Origin: Rhineura floridana
Lineage: Eukaryota; Chordata; Lepidosauria; Squamata; Rhineuridae
Reading direction: 5' to 3'
DNA length: 64,000 bases
Assembly (NCBI RefSeq): GCF_030035675.1
Contig: NC_084495.1
Coordinates: 7,533,001-7,597,000, forward strand
A model generated the notes under the pieces. It ran no database searches and had not been told where the DNA came from. It saw only the letters and a list, made by a program, of their open reading frames with translations. The translations under genes and the position numbers were made by a program. This document shows positions 54,620 to 64,000 of this stretch, in pieces. Numbering within the stretch: the first letter of the stretch is position 1; each line of letters starts with the position of its first letter.

Positions 54620-54715
54620 AGTATTCTTCAGTCTTGGGTTCTTGGTTATTGTTACACTATGATGGGAGTTGTAGTCCAGCAACATCTGGGGACCCAAGGT
54701 TGAAGAGGACTGCCA
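54620..54715. mobile_element. hAT-like foldback MITE, mostly the right half
   Basis: TTCTTCAGTCTTGGGTTCTT and GATGGGAGTTGTAGTCCAGC, ACATCTGGGGACCCAAGGTT. Same subfamily as 23287-23413. Confidence 0.7.
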
Positions 54716-55947
54716 TAGAACATGCCCCAGAACCCTTTGCAGTGTGAAAGGATTGCATGGAAGATGTGTCAATGTGACAGGGACTTTGTGAAGGTAGAAA
54801 TGATTTTAGAAACCATTCCTGTAGTACCACGTTAAGGAACCCTCCCACTGGGGCTGGGTGTCACCTGCAGCCAGATTTTATCTGGGCCTCTGGGTCCCCT
54901 CTAACCCATCACCCATGAAGGGAATAAAGGCTTTGATGTTGTGTGTGCAATTGCAGCCCCTTTCTCCGCAAGAAGGTCTGCTGCAAGTAGATCAAAGGAG
55001 AGGGAGAAATGTCTCAGCAGAGAGGTAGACTTCTGTTCCTTGCAGATGTGCAAAAAGTTGTCCATTTTCCAGATGCAGTTTTATTTTGAAGTTCTGAGTG
55101 GTAATGCAGAACTTTCAGTTCCTGTGTGCATTGACATTATATTTGTGTTCTTCTGGAATTGCTGAGTTCTTTTTGCATTCTGCACAGTCAAGACAGATAG
55201 AGGTGTTGGAGAATGTATTTATTTTTACAATTTTTTTTTTAAAGCCTGTGGGGAAAGTGGAAGATGAAACCTGAGTGGAGTCATGAAGAATCAAATGTTT
55301 ATCTCTGCTTCCAGAAGAAATAGCTCTGTGTATTTGTATGTGTGTGTGTGCAGACGTGTGTGGGTCTGGTTGTGCCTCCTATTGGGGTGTGGCCCTTGGC
55401 AGCTTTCTACTGGGGTAATGTGGCCCTTGGCTCCACCCCTGCTGTAGCATATTTTAAAAGTGCAGAGTACTTTACAGTCATATTAGTCCTTACAACAACT
55501 CTGTATGGTAGGTTATTGTTGTTGCTGCTGTTAGCAGATGGGGATGGCACTTTGGCTAGAATAAATGTCCTCCCAAAGGCTACCTATAGAGATGATGGCT
55601 CTGGTAAGATCTCTGTGGGTGAGGGAAGATACTTCCCAGCTCACACTTCTAGCTGTTTTCGCACAACAGCTCACAGACAGATGGTGACTGGAGAGAGGAA
55701 GTAGGGGCTTTCCTCAAATAAAGGGAGAGGGAGCGATGATGGTGGGTCTAGAGGGGAAATCCCTTGTTCTTGCTGCTTCTTCCCCCAAAGCCCAGTGGCC
55801 ACCCCTTTCCCCTGTGCTGGCTTCTCCTCCCAGGACACTTTGCATTGCCCCTTCAGATCCCTCCTCAATTTTCCAGCAAATCTTCCTCGTTCCTCTCTTT
55901 AGCCAGCCGTAAGCACGTGTGCCTCCATTTGCTCCCAGTCTTCATGC
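54716..55947. other. No gene recognised
   Basis: Unassigned intron DNA. A weak L3-like tail echo lies at 55488-55540 (CTTACAACAACTCTGTATGG). Confidence 0.45.
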
Positions 55948-56125
55948 AGGGCTGTAGCTCAGGAGTGGAGCATCTGTTTTACACGCAGAAGGCCGCAGGT
56001 TCAATCCCTGGCATGCCCAGATGAGTCAGGAAGAGATTCTCTTGCTGAATCCCTGGAGAACCACCACCGGGCATTGTAGACAATTCTGAGCTAGACAAAG
56101 CAAAATCGGACTCTGTGTAAGGCAG
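55948..56125 (+). repeat. tRNA-derived SINE (type 1)
   Basis: GGCTGTAGCTCAGGAGTGGA, AGGTTCAATCCCTGGCA, GCTGAATCCCTGGAGAACCA, GTAGACAATTCTGAGCTAGA. Full length. A small second fragment follows at 56130-56190. Confidence 0.88.
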
Positions 56126-56254
56126 TCACCGTTGGGGAAGAGCCATAACTCAGTGGTAGGCCAGAGCTGGGTATAAGACAGGTCCCTGTGTTCCTATTAA
56201 ATCGGCCCTCAATTCAGAACCATAAGGACTGGAATCTTGTTTTATTTTTAGTGG

Positions 56255-56450
56255 AAGAGTTGTAGCTCGGTAGCAGAGCATCTCCCTTCCGTGCAGAAGG
56301 TCCCAGTTTTGGCCCTTGGAATCTCCAGGTAGGATTGGGAAGGACTCCCTTTCTGAAACCCTGGAGAGCTGCTGGCAGTCAGTGTGAACAGTGCAGAGCT
56401 AGATGAGCCACAGGTCTGGCTCAGTGTAAGGCACCTTCCTATGTTCCTGT
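56255..56450 (+). repeat. tRNA-derived SINE (type 1), 200 bp upstream of WASF3 exon 2
   Basis: GAGTTGTAGCTCGGTAGCAG, CAGAAGGTCCCAGTTTTGGC, TGAAACCCTGGAGAGCTGCT, GTGTAAGGCACCTTCCTATG. It ends 200 bp before the exon 2 acceptor. Confidence 0.88.
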
Positions 56451-56650
56451 GCTCTTGCTCCCTTTGTCTTGGTTCCCTTTCCTTCTGTTGTCCTCAACAG
56501 CAGTCGCAGAATGTCACCTCCTTTGGCGGCAAGGGAGAACCTCATTTTACCTTTTGCGTACCGAAACTATGTGAAGTGCAATGCCCATTGATGCAAGGTT
56601 GCAAAAGAAAACTGAATCGTTCTCTGTAATTCTCTCTTCCTTTCTCCAAG

Positions 56651-56677
56651 GTGAAGTCCTGCTGATTCCCTACCAAG
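56651..56677 (+). other. WASF3: 5' UTR part of WASF3 exon 2
   Basis: A pyrimidine-rich tract (TCTCTCTTCCTTTCTCCAAG) ends in the acceptor AG at 56649-56650. These 27 nt then lead to the start codon with a good context (ACCAAGATGC, A at -3). Confidence 0.85.
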
Positions 56678-56810
56678 ATGCCGTTGGTGAAGAGGAACAT
56701 CGAGCCTCGGCACCTGTGCCGAGGAGCCCTTCCCGATGGGGTTACCAGCGAGCTGGAATGTGTGACCAACAGCACCTTAGCTGCCATCATTAAGCAGCTG
56801 GGAAGTCTCA
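56678..56810 (+). CDS. WASF3: WASF3 (WAVE3), first coding exon, residues 1-44
   Basis: Encodes [19 protein letters not shown] and continues to LGSL, then the first base of codon 45, before the donor CTCA|GTAAGT. WAVE proteins are subunits of the WAVE regulatory complex, which, when released by Rac, activates Arp2/3 to build branched actin at the cell edge. This N-terminus is the start of the WAVE homology domain that packs with ABI and BRK1. From memory of the human paralogues, RGALP and [13 protein letters not shown] fit WASF3; WASF1 and WASF2 differ here (for example HTALPRG and RQTLPS). The start is the conserved family start. Intron phase 1 matches the next exon. The rest of the gene (proline-rich region and VCA) lies outside the window. 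Confidence 0.97.
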
Positions 56811-57057
56811 GTAAGTTGGTGATGAGCTTCATGTGCCTTCCATTGTGCCTGAGGCTGCAGCCAGACAACAGAGTTTCAGAGAACTGAAAGTGGTAGGAGG
56901 GAGTCATCGTTGTCTGTCCTGTAGGGACGTGCAGAAGGAAGATCTGGATGTACTGGTAGATCCTCTGGATGATTTGCAGGAGACTGGCAGAAATTTCTGA
57001 CTCCCAGTTGTTTACAAGAGATAACAAAATTGGGTTTATGCCAATTTAATGGCCATC

Positions 57058-57155
57058 ACCCTGGAGAGCTGCTGCTAGTCAGTGTCAATAGTACCGAGCT
57101 AGATGGACCAGTGGTCTGACTTGGTATAAACCAGCATCCTATGTTCTTCTGTGCC
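57058..57155 (+). repeat. tRNA-derived SINE (type 1), 3' half
   Basis: CCCTGGAGAGCTGCTGCTAG, GCTAGATGGACCAGTGGTCT and CAGCATCCTATGTTC. Confidence 0.75.
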
Positions 57156-57440
57156 TCGCACTGCCAGGGGAAGCTCATGTGGTGGTGGTGATGCGAGATA
57201 GGGCTATCTCTGTGCTGTCACCCTGTTTGGCAGATGGCCTCCCCTTAGTGTAATGGAGGGGAACCTCAAGCCTGGGAGCCAAATGTGGCCCCCCCAGACT
57301 TCTCTCTAAGTGGCGCTTGCGATTCTGCCCAGGCCAGGCCTGCTCCATAGGCTGTATGTCTCCCTAGATCTATTGCTTGAGTGCTTTAGCGTGTTCTTGA
57401 AGTGTGATGGTGCCACTTGCTTGTCTGGTTGTGTGTGTGG

Positions 57441-57876
57441 TAGGGATGGGAAGATCTGTCAATTTTGGGGCTCTCAATTTCTCATTTTTCTAATCTTAAA
57501 TTTGGTTCTCCACATTTCTGCAGCAATTTGCATTTTTTTTAAAAAAAATCCTCAAATTCTTCTTTAGTGTGAACTTCTCTTAATAAATACATTTTTATGC
57601 AGTTTTGACTAATGTATACATTTCTGCAAGCAATTCGTTCTAATATAATGCATTTTTGTATGTTACTTTCACCAATATATTCACTTTATGCACAGTTTTC
57701 CCTAATATATGTATTTCTGTAAGCGTCGCTTGGCTGGAGGGCTGCATCACAACATTTGGATAAGTGCGAATTTCGAAGGATGGCTGTGTTTTGGCTCTCG
57801 TATTGTTTCGGAAAGTGGAAATTTGATAAATTTGGCTTTAAATGTAAACTGAATCAAATTTCTCCCCCCATCCCTA
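57441..57876 (+). mobile_element. TAGGGATGG-family DNA transposon, copy 4 (best bounded)
   Basis: Ends TAGGGATGGG and CCCATCCCTA with a perfect 8-bp duplication GTGTGTGG (57433-57440 and 57877-57884). 436 bp, non-coding, with the A/T subrepeats CTAATGTATACATTTCTGCA and CCTAATATATGTATTTCTGT. This copy fixes the element boundaries for the family. Confidence 0.93.
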
Positions 57877-57884
57877 GTGTGTGG

Positions 57885-58423
57885 GAATGTGCAAAATAAC
57901 CTCTGGCTGTGAATGTAGGTAAGAATCACTCCTTTGCTCCACCCATTTTGGCTCTGGCCCCACCTACCACTCTCATGGCCCCACCCACCACTCTCATGAA
58001 GGGGTGCAGCCCTTGGGCTGAAAGAGGTTCCTCACCCTGCTTCACAGGTACGGGAGACACTGGCAGCGTTGTCATTTCAGTCCCAAATGACGTACCTATT
58101 TCCTCTGGCATTTTAGGTTTTTTAAACCTGACCCTCCTCCTCTGTGTTTAGATTTTTTAAAATTTTTTAGCTGCCTCTAAAAATGTTTTTTCTTCTATAG
58201 TTTTTTTTAAAATAAGAATTTTATCTGTAGAAACACACCATAACATGACTTAAAACATAAATAAAATTCAGTTCCGGAGACTAACAGGCCCAGCAAGAAT
58301 CACACAAGAATTAGTTGGTGTTTTTATGAATATTGTTTGCCATTTTATGGACTTGATTTCTTATAATTTCTTATTGTTTGCCGCCCTGTACTCCTTCTGA
58401 GAGGAAGGGCAGGATATGAATGT
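57885..58423. other. No gene; plus-strand L3-like tail at 58380-58424
   Basis: CCGCCCTGTACTCCTTCTGA, GAGGAAGGGCAGGATATGAA is an L3-like 3' tail that leads straight into the pentanucleotide repeat. Upstream DNA is unassigned. Confidence 0.5.
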
Positions 58424-58580
58424 AATATAATATAATATAATATAATATAATATGATATGATATGATATGATATGATATGATATAATATAATATAATATAA
58501 TATAATATAATATAATATAATATAATATAATATAATATAATATAATATAATATAATATAATATAATATAATATAATATAA
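58424..58580. repeat. Pentanucleotide microsatellite (TAATA)n with a TGATA block
   Basis: About 31 units of 5 bp. Units 58451-58480 are six TGATA variants in a row; all others are TAATA. It starts at the end of an L3-like tail. Confidence 0.97.
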
Positions 58581-58669
58581 ATCTTGTTTCCCACCCTGGT
58601 ATTGGTACTGATGAAGGATGGGCTATCCATCTTTTAATAATAATGCCCAGTTGTATACTATGCAGTGAA

Positions 58670-59108
58670 TAGGAATGGGTGAGGATTTTGATTCAGTTCA
58701 CATTTCAAACCGAATCTATCAAATTCGCACTTTCCAAAACAATATGAGAATCGAAACACAGCCATCCTTTGAAACTCGCACATTTGAATTTTGGGATGCA
58801 GTTCACCAACCAAACAATGTTTACAAAAATGCATATGTTAGGGGAAAGGCTGCATAAAAATGAATATATGAGTGAAAATACCATGCAAAAAGGCATTATA
58901 TGATGAGAAACAGCTGGCAAAAATGTGTACATTAGTCAAAACTGCCTGCAAAAATATGTTTATTTGGAGAAATTCACACTAAGATGCTGGAGAATTCATG
59001 AGGATCTTTTTGACTTTGCAAATTGCTGCAGAAATGCAGAGAGCTGAATTTAAGACTGGAAAAATGGGAAACGGAGAGGACCCAAACTGACAGATCTTCC
59101 TGCCCTTA
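58670..59108 (-). mobile_element. TAGGGATGG-family DNA transposon, copy 5
   Basis: Inverse orientation of the other copies: GATTCAGTTCACATTTCAAA near its left end, AAATGTGTACATTAGTCAAA inside. Ends TAGGAATGGG and TGCCCTTA. Duplication CAGTGAA (58663-58669 and 59109-59115). Confidence 0.88.
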
Positions 59109-59227
59109 CAGTGAATGGGGTGATGACGGCACACAACAGGGTGCAGTCAATCTGGCTGTGTGATGATGACTTTGCTGCGGGCAAGTGAAGTTGCCTGAGC
59201 CAGAAAGGGTGCTGTAAATCAATAACA

Positions 59228-59345
59228 TGAAATGTTAAAAAAGGGGGTTGGACAGATTCATGGAGGAGTAGCCTGCCAGTGGCTACTAGGCACGATGCCT
59301 AAATGGAAACTTCAGCCTCGGAGGCAGTAACAAAATTTGGGGTGG
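59228..59345 (+). mobile_element. CR1 3' end fragment (ACATAAG-tail subfamily)
   Basis: GGTTGGACAGATTCATGGAG, CAGTGGCTACTAGGCACGAT and TCAGCCTCGGAGGCAGTA. Confidence 0.65.
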
Positions 59346-59889
59346 TATTCCGGCATATAAAGTGTGTAGACATGTCAAGAGTGGCGTGGGTAATATGTCC
59401 AATGACATCTGCTGGTGTAAGTGAAATCTAGTGCGACATGGCAATATAGTGATAGAAAAAACCACAGTTCCATAACACAACAGGTACTGCAATGTGAAAG
59501 GAACGTTAGAAATCGGGACAGAGGCGCTAGCATTATGATCAGGAAATATAACACCATAAACCCCACGTCTGAACGCAGCCTAAATTGCCCAGGAACAACA
59601 GTGGGAGAAGCCAGAATGGCATCAAGGGTCAGCACGGTCGAGGTATCCGCTGAGAGTCTGCACCACAGAAGGGGCCCCACTGATGAGAGTCCCTTGAACA
59701 TCCTCCTCCTGTTCACCACTGCAACTTGCTTGTTCGTTTGCCCACCTCTTGTTCTGGGCCAGACGATGGTGGTGAGGAGGAGGAAGAGGAGGAGGAGGGA
59801 GACCACTATGCCTTTGCTCATTGGCTTTTGGGCAGCTGGTAGCAAGGAGGAGAGAGAGGAGCAGCAATAGCAGCAGCAGGTGTTTGCTT
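59346..59889. other. No gene recognised
   Basis: Unassigned. A 149-codon plus frame and a 156-codon minus frame overlap here, rich in purine repeats (GAGGAGGAAGAGGAGGAG at about 59775); neither has a domain or splice support. Confidence 0.45.
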
Positions 59890-60680
59890 AATTAGTTAGT
59901 TAGTTAATTAATTAATTAATTGCATTTCTAAGCCATTTAATATTTTAAAGATCTCTAAGCAGTACGCAGAAATACATCATTAAAACAACAAAGTAGTATC
60001 ATAAATCCAGAGCTACAACACTGGGGGGAAAAAACACCCAATGAAACAATATTATAAAAAAGGAGACATTCAGTAAATAACAGGATCCCATCTTACAGCT
60101 CAGAGAAAGCAAAAAGATATGCCTGACACAACTCCTGGATGATGCTTCCATCCCGTATGGGAGAGGGAAGGGCATTTCAGAGTGCAGGGGCGGTGGTGGA
60201 AAATGCAGGCCTTTGGGTCAAATGCCCTGTGAAATACGGTACGGTGTGGTGCCATGAGTCAGATTTCCCAAGATGATCTTCCATGTCTCTGTACGGGCAG
60301 GTGGTCTTTCAGGTAACTTGGTCCTGAGTTGTTCAGGGCTTTATATATTACTAACAAGATCTTGAACATGGCCTGGTAGGTAATCGGCAGCCAGTGCAGT
60401 TCCCTCAGCACAGGTATACTATGTGTGCATCCAGATGCTCTACTCAGCAAGCTTCCTGGAGACTTCTACACCAGCTACAGTTCTGGAACAGGCTCAAGGG
60501 AAGGCCTGCATAAAGCACATTACAGTAGTTCCCAACTCCTAGACCTGGAAGTCACTCACCCACAGAGTCGTACCAGGATTCAGTCTTAGTTTTTGGGCCC
60601 TCATCCAGCCCACTACTGCATCCTGGCACCAGTTCAAAACAGTCACAGCCTCTCCTAATTCAAATGTAACAGTGAAATAG
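59890..60680 (-). mobile_element. CR1/L3-like LINE, C-terminal part and 3' UTR
   Basis: Minus strand: AMAWM-like, LRELHWLPITYQAMFKILL at about 60360-60415, YKALNNSGPSYLKDHLPVQ, then TAFSTTAPALWNALPSPIRD-like remains and an A-rich 3' UTR ending (TTAA)n. Upstream coding (WMRAQKLRLNPGTTL-like) extends to about 60670. Broken by stops. Confidence 0.8.
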
Positions 60681-60844
60681 GGTTCTTCTTACATTCTTAA
60701 TCTTATCACAAGGCGTGCTGACAAATGTCACTTTTTTGACACTTGTGTGTTTGTGGGTGGGTGGGTGGCCTGGTCCAAATCAGAACAGAAACTCATGGCC
60801 TCTCCGCAGGACTTGTAAACCACACGGGAGACCATTAATTTTGT

Positions 60845-61197
60845 TTAGCCTTGAGAAGAGAAGACTGAGGGAAGATATGATAGCACTCTTCAAATACTTG
60901 AAAGGTTGCCACACAGAGGTGGGCCGGGATCTCTTCTCGATCATCCCAGAGTGCAGGACACGGAATAATGGGCTCAAGTTGCAGGAAGCCAGATTTCGAC
61001 TGGACATCAGGAAAAACTTCCTGTTAGAGCCATACAATGGAACCAGTCACCTAGGGCTCTCCGACACTGGAGGCCTTCAAGAGGCAGCTGGACATCCATC
61101 TGTCGGGAATGCTTTGATTTGGATTCCTGCATTGAGCAGGGGGTTGGACTTGATGGCCTTACAGGCCCCTTTCAACTTTACTATTCTGATTCTGTGA
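60845..61197 (+). mobile_element. CR1 3' end, copy i of a close pair
   Basis: TTTAGCCTTGAGAAGAGAAG, GGCCGGGATCTCTTCTCGAT, AGATTTCGACTGGACATCAG and the end TTGGACTTGATGGCCTTACA then CTATTCTGATTCTGTG. A small internal deletion is present near 61020-61060. Confidence 0.9.
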
Positions 61198-61267
61198 ATC
61201 CCATCCACATACTCCCATGTGGTGTACATATTATCCCTCCAATATCCATGCTGTATTGAGATGGGAT

Positions 61268-61620
61268 GCAGGAAGGAGACTTTCATAGCTCTCTTCAAGT
61301 ACATGAAAGGTTGGCACACAGAGGAGGGCCGGGATCTCTTCTCAATTGTCCCAGAGTGCAAGACACGGAATAATGGGCTCAAGTTGCAGGAAGCCAGATT
61401 TCGACTGGACATCAGAAAAAACTTCCTAACTGTTAGAGCCATACGACACTGGAACCAATGACCTAGAGAGGTAGTGGGCTCTCCGACACTGGAGGCATCC
61501 AAGAGGCAGCTGGACAGCCATCTGTCGGGAATGCTTTGATTTGGATTCCTGCATTGCACAGGGGGTTGGACTTGATGGCCTTATAGGCCCCTTCCAGCTC
61601 TACTATTCTATGATTCTATG
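61268..61620 (+). mobile_element. CR1 3' end, copy ii of a close pair
   Basis: CTTTCATAGCTCTCTTCAAG, GGAGGGCCGGGATCTCTTCT, TGTTAGAGCCATACGACACT, TTGGACTTGATGGCCTTATA and TTCTATGATTCTATG. Same orientation as copy i, 70 bp apart. Confidence 0.92.
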
Positions 61621-62573
61621 CCTTGAGAGAGCTGCCCGTAACAGGCCTGCACAACAAGTCCCTGGACTGCTTGCTGGCCACAGATACACAAAGGGTGATA
61701 ATGACCTCCTGTTTTGCAGCTTCATTGAGTCCTTTTCTCAAGACTATGTGTTATTTTGCGTCGCTTCCTTGGGTGAGCACATGTGACCGACAAAGCCTGC
61801 CACTGTGTTGCTCTCTTGTTTAACAAGGCCAGCATTATCATCTCGCAGAGGCAACTCTCTCTGAAAACCCCTCTCAAAAGGATCTGAGGGAAGACTAAAC
61901 CAAACTGAAGCAAACCAAGAGTGAGGCTGCTTGTGGCGGTTTGTGATGGAGCGATTTGCTCAGAGGGTGTTTCCATTGAATTTGCAGCCCTCGTTTGCAC
62001 AGATGATTTTCCAGTCCTATTTCCAGTTCCTCTGTTTTGTTGCTTGGTTTGCTGGCTGCCAATTCACATGGTTCTCTCAAGGAGAATGTTAAGAGGCAGA
62101 AATGGACGTGGAAAAGCAGGGCTTGCCAACGTGACGCCTGTGGGCACAACTGTTGTTGTAATTAATTAATAGCCTTCCGTGTATATATATGAAGATGTAC
62201 AAAACAACTAAAAACAATTTAAAAAGCCCCACACAGAGTATGACTATTACTACTGCTGCTATAATTACGCCCTTGAGGTCTTCCTCTGGTGCCCATGAAG
62301 CCTCACTGCCCCCTTGGCCATAAGGTGGAGATGGTAGTTACCTCCTCCCACTTGGAAAAATACTTAGAGCTGAAGGAGGAAGTTGGAAGAGTGACTGTTT
62401 CCCACCTCCAGTTTTTTTTTTAATCTCTATGTACTTTGTTTTTAAATTAAATTAATTTTACTGGATCTAACTTTTACCTGGTGCCTGCACTATTCACTGA
62501 AAAATCCAGATGTGCCCAACGGCCTGAAAAGATTGACCATCCCTGTGCTAGCCACATAATGCTGATGTGGGGA
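61621..62573. other. No gene recognised
   Basis: Unassigned intron DNA. A possible small L3-like tail lies at 62156-62240 (AATAGCCTTCCGTGTATATA, A-rich). Confidence 0.45.
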
Positions 62574-62900
62574 TGGAGGCATTTACAAGGGATGGCTTTA
62601 AAAGGGGCATTAGACAAATGTATGGAGGAGAAGAAATCTATGAATGGCTTTCAGTTGTGATGGCCTTTGCCAACCTGGTGCCCTCCAGATGTTTTGGACT
62701 TCAGCTCTCATCAGCTTGCTGGGGCCGATGGGAATTGCAGTCTAAAACAGCTGGTGGGCACCAAGCTAGCAGGGGCTGTGCTACCACCTCTGAATGCTGT
62801 TTTCTGGGATGCAGTGCTGGGCTTCTCAAGGACATCTGGTTGTTGGACTACATAAGCGTTTGGTCTGATCCAGCTGGATGTCCCTTATGCTGTTACATAA
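62574..62900 (+). mobile_element. CR1 (ACATAAG-tail subfamily) split by a foldback MITE
   Basis: GGCTTTAAAAGGGGCATTAG, CTTTCAGTTGTGATGG, then the MITE (62665-62775: CCAACCTGGTGCCCTCCAGA, ATGGGAATTGCAGTCTAAAA), then ACCACCTCTGAATGCTGTTT and GATCCAGCTGGATGTCCCTT. Confidence 0.8.
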
Positions 62901-63141
62901 ATGATTCATGCTAGCCTAGGGCTTGCTGGATTCAAGTTAAAGCCTTCCAGGCTTTTGCAGAAGAGCAACAGCCCATGTGGCAGAAATAAGCAAAACATCT
63001 ACACATGCTTGGTTATGATTGATTCTGCCCTCTGGTTCCTACACAAATGTGCTCGCCTTTCATCTGATTTCTTCTTCTTAAAAGATACCTCTGTCTGTTT
63101 CACCCAAAACTGGTAATTTCTTTCGTTTCATGGTCTTTCAG

Positions 63142-63276
63142 GCAGACATGCTGAAGACATTTTTGGAGAACTGTTCAATGAAGCCAATAGTTTCTACATG
63201 CGGATGAACTCCCTGCAGGAGCGAGTGGATCTTCTGGTGATCAAGGTCACCCAGTTGGACTCCACTGTGGAAGAAG
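63142..63276 (+). CDS. WASF3: WASF3 (WAVE3), second coding exon, residues 45-89
   Basis: After the acceptor TTTCAG the exon completes Ser45 (A|GC) and encodes [18 protein letters not shown], then [19 protein letters not shown] and LDSTVEE, ending with the first base of codon 90 before the donor GAAG|GTAATT. 135 nt with phase 1 on both sides, so it splices in frame from 56810. [14 protein letters not shown] and TQLDSTVEE are WASF3 hallmarks. This segment forms the helical part of the WAVE homology domain. Compared with the mammalian sequence as I remember it, it carries several conservative changes plus a Leu at position 75 where the human paralogues have Arg. No stop or frameshift. Confidence 0.97.
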
Positions 63277-64000
63277 GTAATTAGCAGCAGCTTGGGGAGG
63301 ACGGACTTTCTTGTGGCCCCTTTTTTTATCTGTGAGAGTGTCTAGTCCAAGAGGACAGAGTTGCATCTGGATGACTTGGTGCTTTGTCCAGTACTGCTGA
63401 AGGCTTGCCATTTTCAAGCTTCTTTTTGTGACCCAGTAAAGCGAAATCCTGCAGTGTAACAGGTGAAAAGGAAATTCTACAAAACAGACACTTATTTCCT
63501 GGGATGCAAGTTTTTTAGAACCATACTTTACTATGATGGTGATTGGGGAGTCCTTTGGAGGGGGAGGGTAATCTGCCAGGGGTTGTGTGCCAGCATGGGT
63601 GGAGTTAGAGTCCAAGGTGGGTGGGCCCCTCCTTCCCTCTCTCTCTCTCTCTTTGCCACCCCACTTTCCATTTCCCAGCTCGTCACATGCATGAACGTAG
63701 GCCCTTGGATCTCAGGTTGTCCGTCCTTGATTTATGAATTCCAGCATTCCCTTTTTCCTTGTATGTTACAGCGGACACTCTTTCACACAAGCACAATATG
63801 AATCCTGTTGCAATGCAGCATTTTGGGTTTAGAAAGTCAGAAACTGAAGCTTGGAAAATGTCAAGCCTCCAGTATTTGCATGACAAAAGACCTCCAGTTC
63901 CAACAGTGCCCGTTGTGAAAGTGGATTTTGGGTCTCCAAAGAGAATTGCTTATTAGCTGAGGCCTAATATCCTCAACCATCCAATATTACCCAACCTTCC
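63277..64000 (+). other. WASF3: Start of WASF3 intron 3
   Basis: Begins with the donor GTAATT. No further exon (the next should start with the VSLQDIN-like sequence) is seen before the window ends. A (CT)n-rich tract lies at 63633-63655. Confidence 0.85.

Larger units (their letters stand above)
23869..56650 (+). other. WASF3: Inferred WASF3 intron 1 (about 32.8 kb)
   Basis: Defined by the candidate donor at 23869 and the acceptor at 56649-56650. It has no other supported host exon. Its content is nested CR1, L3-like and SINE/MITE insertions, listed separately. Confidence 0.5.
56811..63141 (+). other. WASF3: WASF3 intron 2 (about 6.3 kb)
   Basis: Bounded by GTAAGT and by a TTTCTTTCGTTTCATGGTCTTTCAG acceptor region (read as two pyrimidine blocks, 63118-63141). 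Phase 1. It contains the SINE, CR1, L3-like and MITE insertions listed below; no extra exon is supported. Confidence 0.93.

Noticed and set aside
55948-56020. tRNA genes at the many A/B-box matches
   Set aside because: All extend into the same SINE body and lack a foldable full tRNA with anticodon stem.
56542-57027. 161-codon minus frame over WASF3 exon 2
   Set aside because: It is a shadow of the coding exon and flanking DNA; there is no independent evidence.
58424-58580. CRISPR-like or structured repeat array
   Set aside because: A plain 5-bp microsatellite without spacers.
59375-59870. Overlapping 149- and 156-codon frames
   Set aside because: Opposite strands over a purine-rich stretch, no domain, no exon signals.

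Overview
This window looks like lizard (squamate) genomic DNA from the 5' part of one host gene, WASF3 (WAVE3), together with the gene-free DNA upstream of it. The squamate call rests on the repeats: tRNA-headed SINEs of the Sauria type, an RTE-BovB LINE end, many CR1 and CR1/L3-like LINEs, a SINE derived from 5S rRNA, and foldback DNA transposons carrying the ACTACAACTCCCATCA core. The WASF3 exons are animal in type, with GT/AG introns. I cannot name the species.

Layout. 1-23.5 kb: intergenic DNA made mostly of nested transposable elements. These include an LTR-retrotransposon fossil beside a CR1 copy (3.9-6.3 kb), a 5S-headed SINE split by a hAT element that was itself split by a CR1 (13.9-15.2 kb), and an endonuclease/RT LINE bounded by an unusually long 60-bp target duplication (15.5-19.0 kb). 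23.56-24.3 kb: a CpG island with two NRF1-like palindromes, a short upstream ORF and a good splice donor, read here as the WASF3 promoter and non-coding exon 1. 23.87-56.65 kb: the inferred first intron, about 32.8 kb, holding an L3-like LINE with an open 643-residue RT reading frame (39.5-41.7 kb), a second copy of the long-duplication LINE, and many SINEs and MITEs. 56,678-56,810 is the first coding exon and 63,142-63,276 the second; their splice phases match, and together they encode WASF3 residues 1-89. The rest of the gene lies beyond 64 kb.

Gene function. WASF3 is the only host protein gene I can support. It encodes a subunit of the WAVE regulatory complex, which links Rac to Arp2/3 actin branching; the two exons seen cover the start of the WAVE homology domain, which packs with ABI and BRK1. 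The TEs are passengers. One DNA-transposon family of about 430 bp (TAGGGATGG ends, 8-bp duplications) is present five times and is the most clear-cut repeat family that I cannot name.
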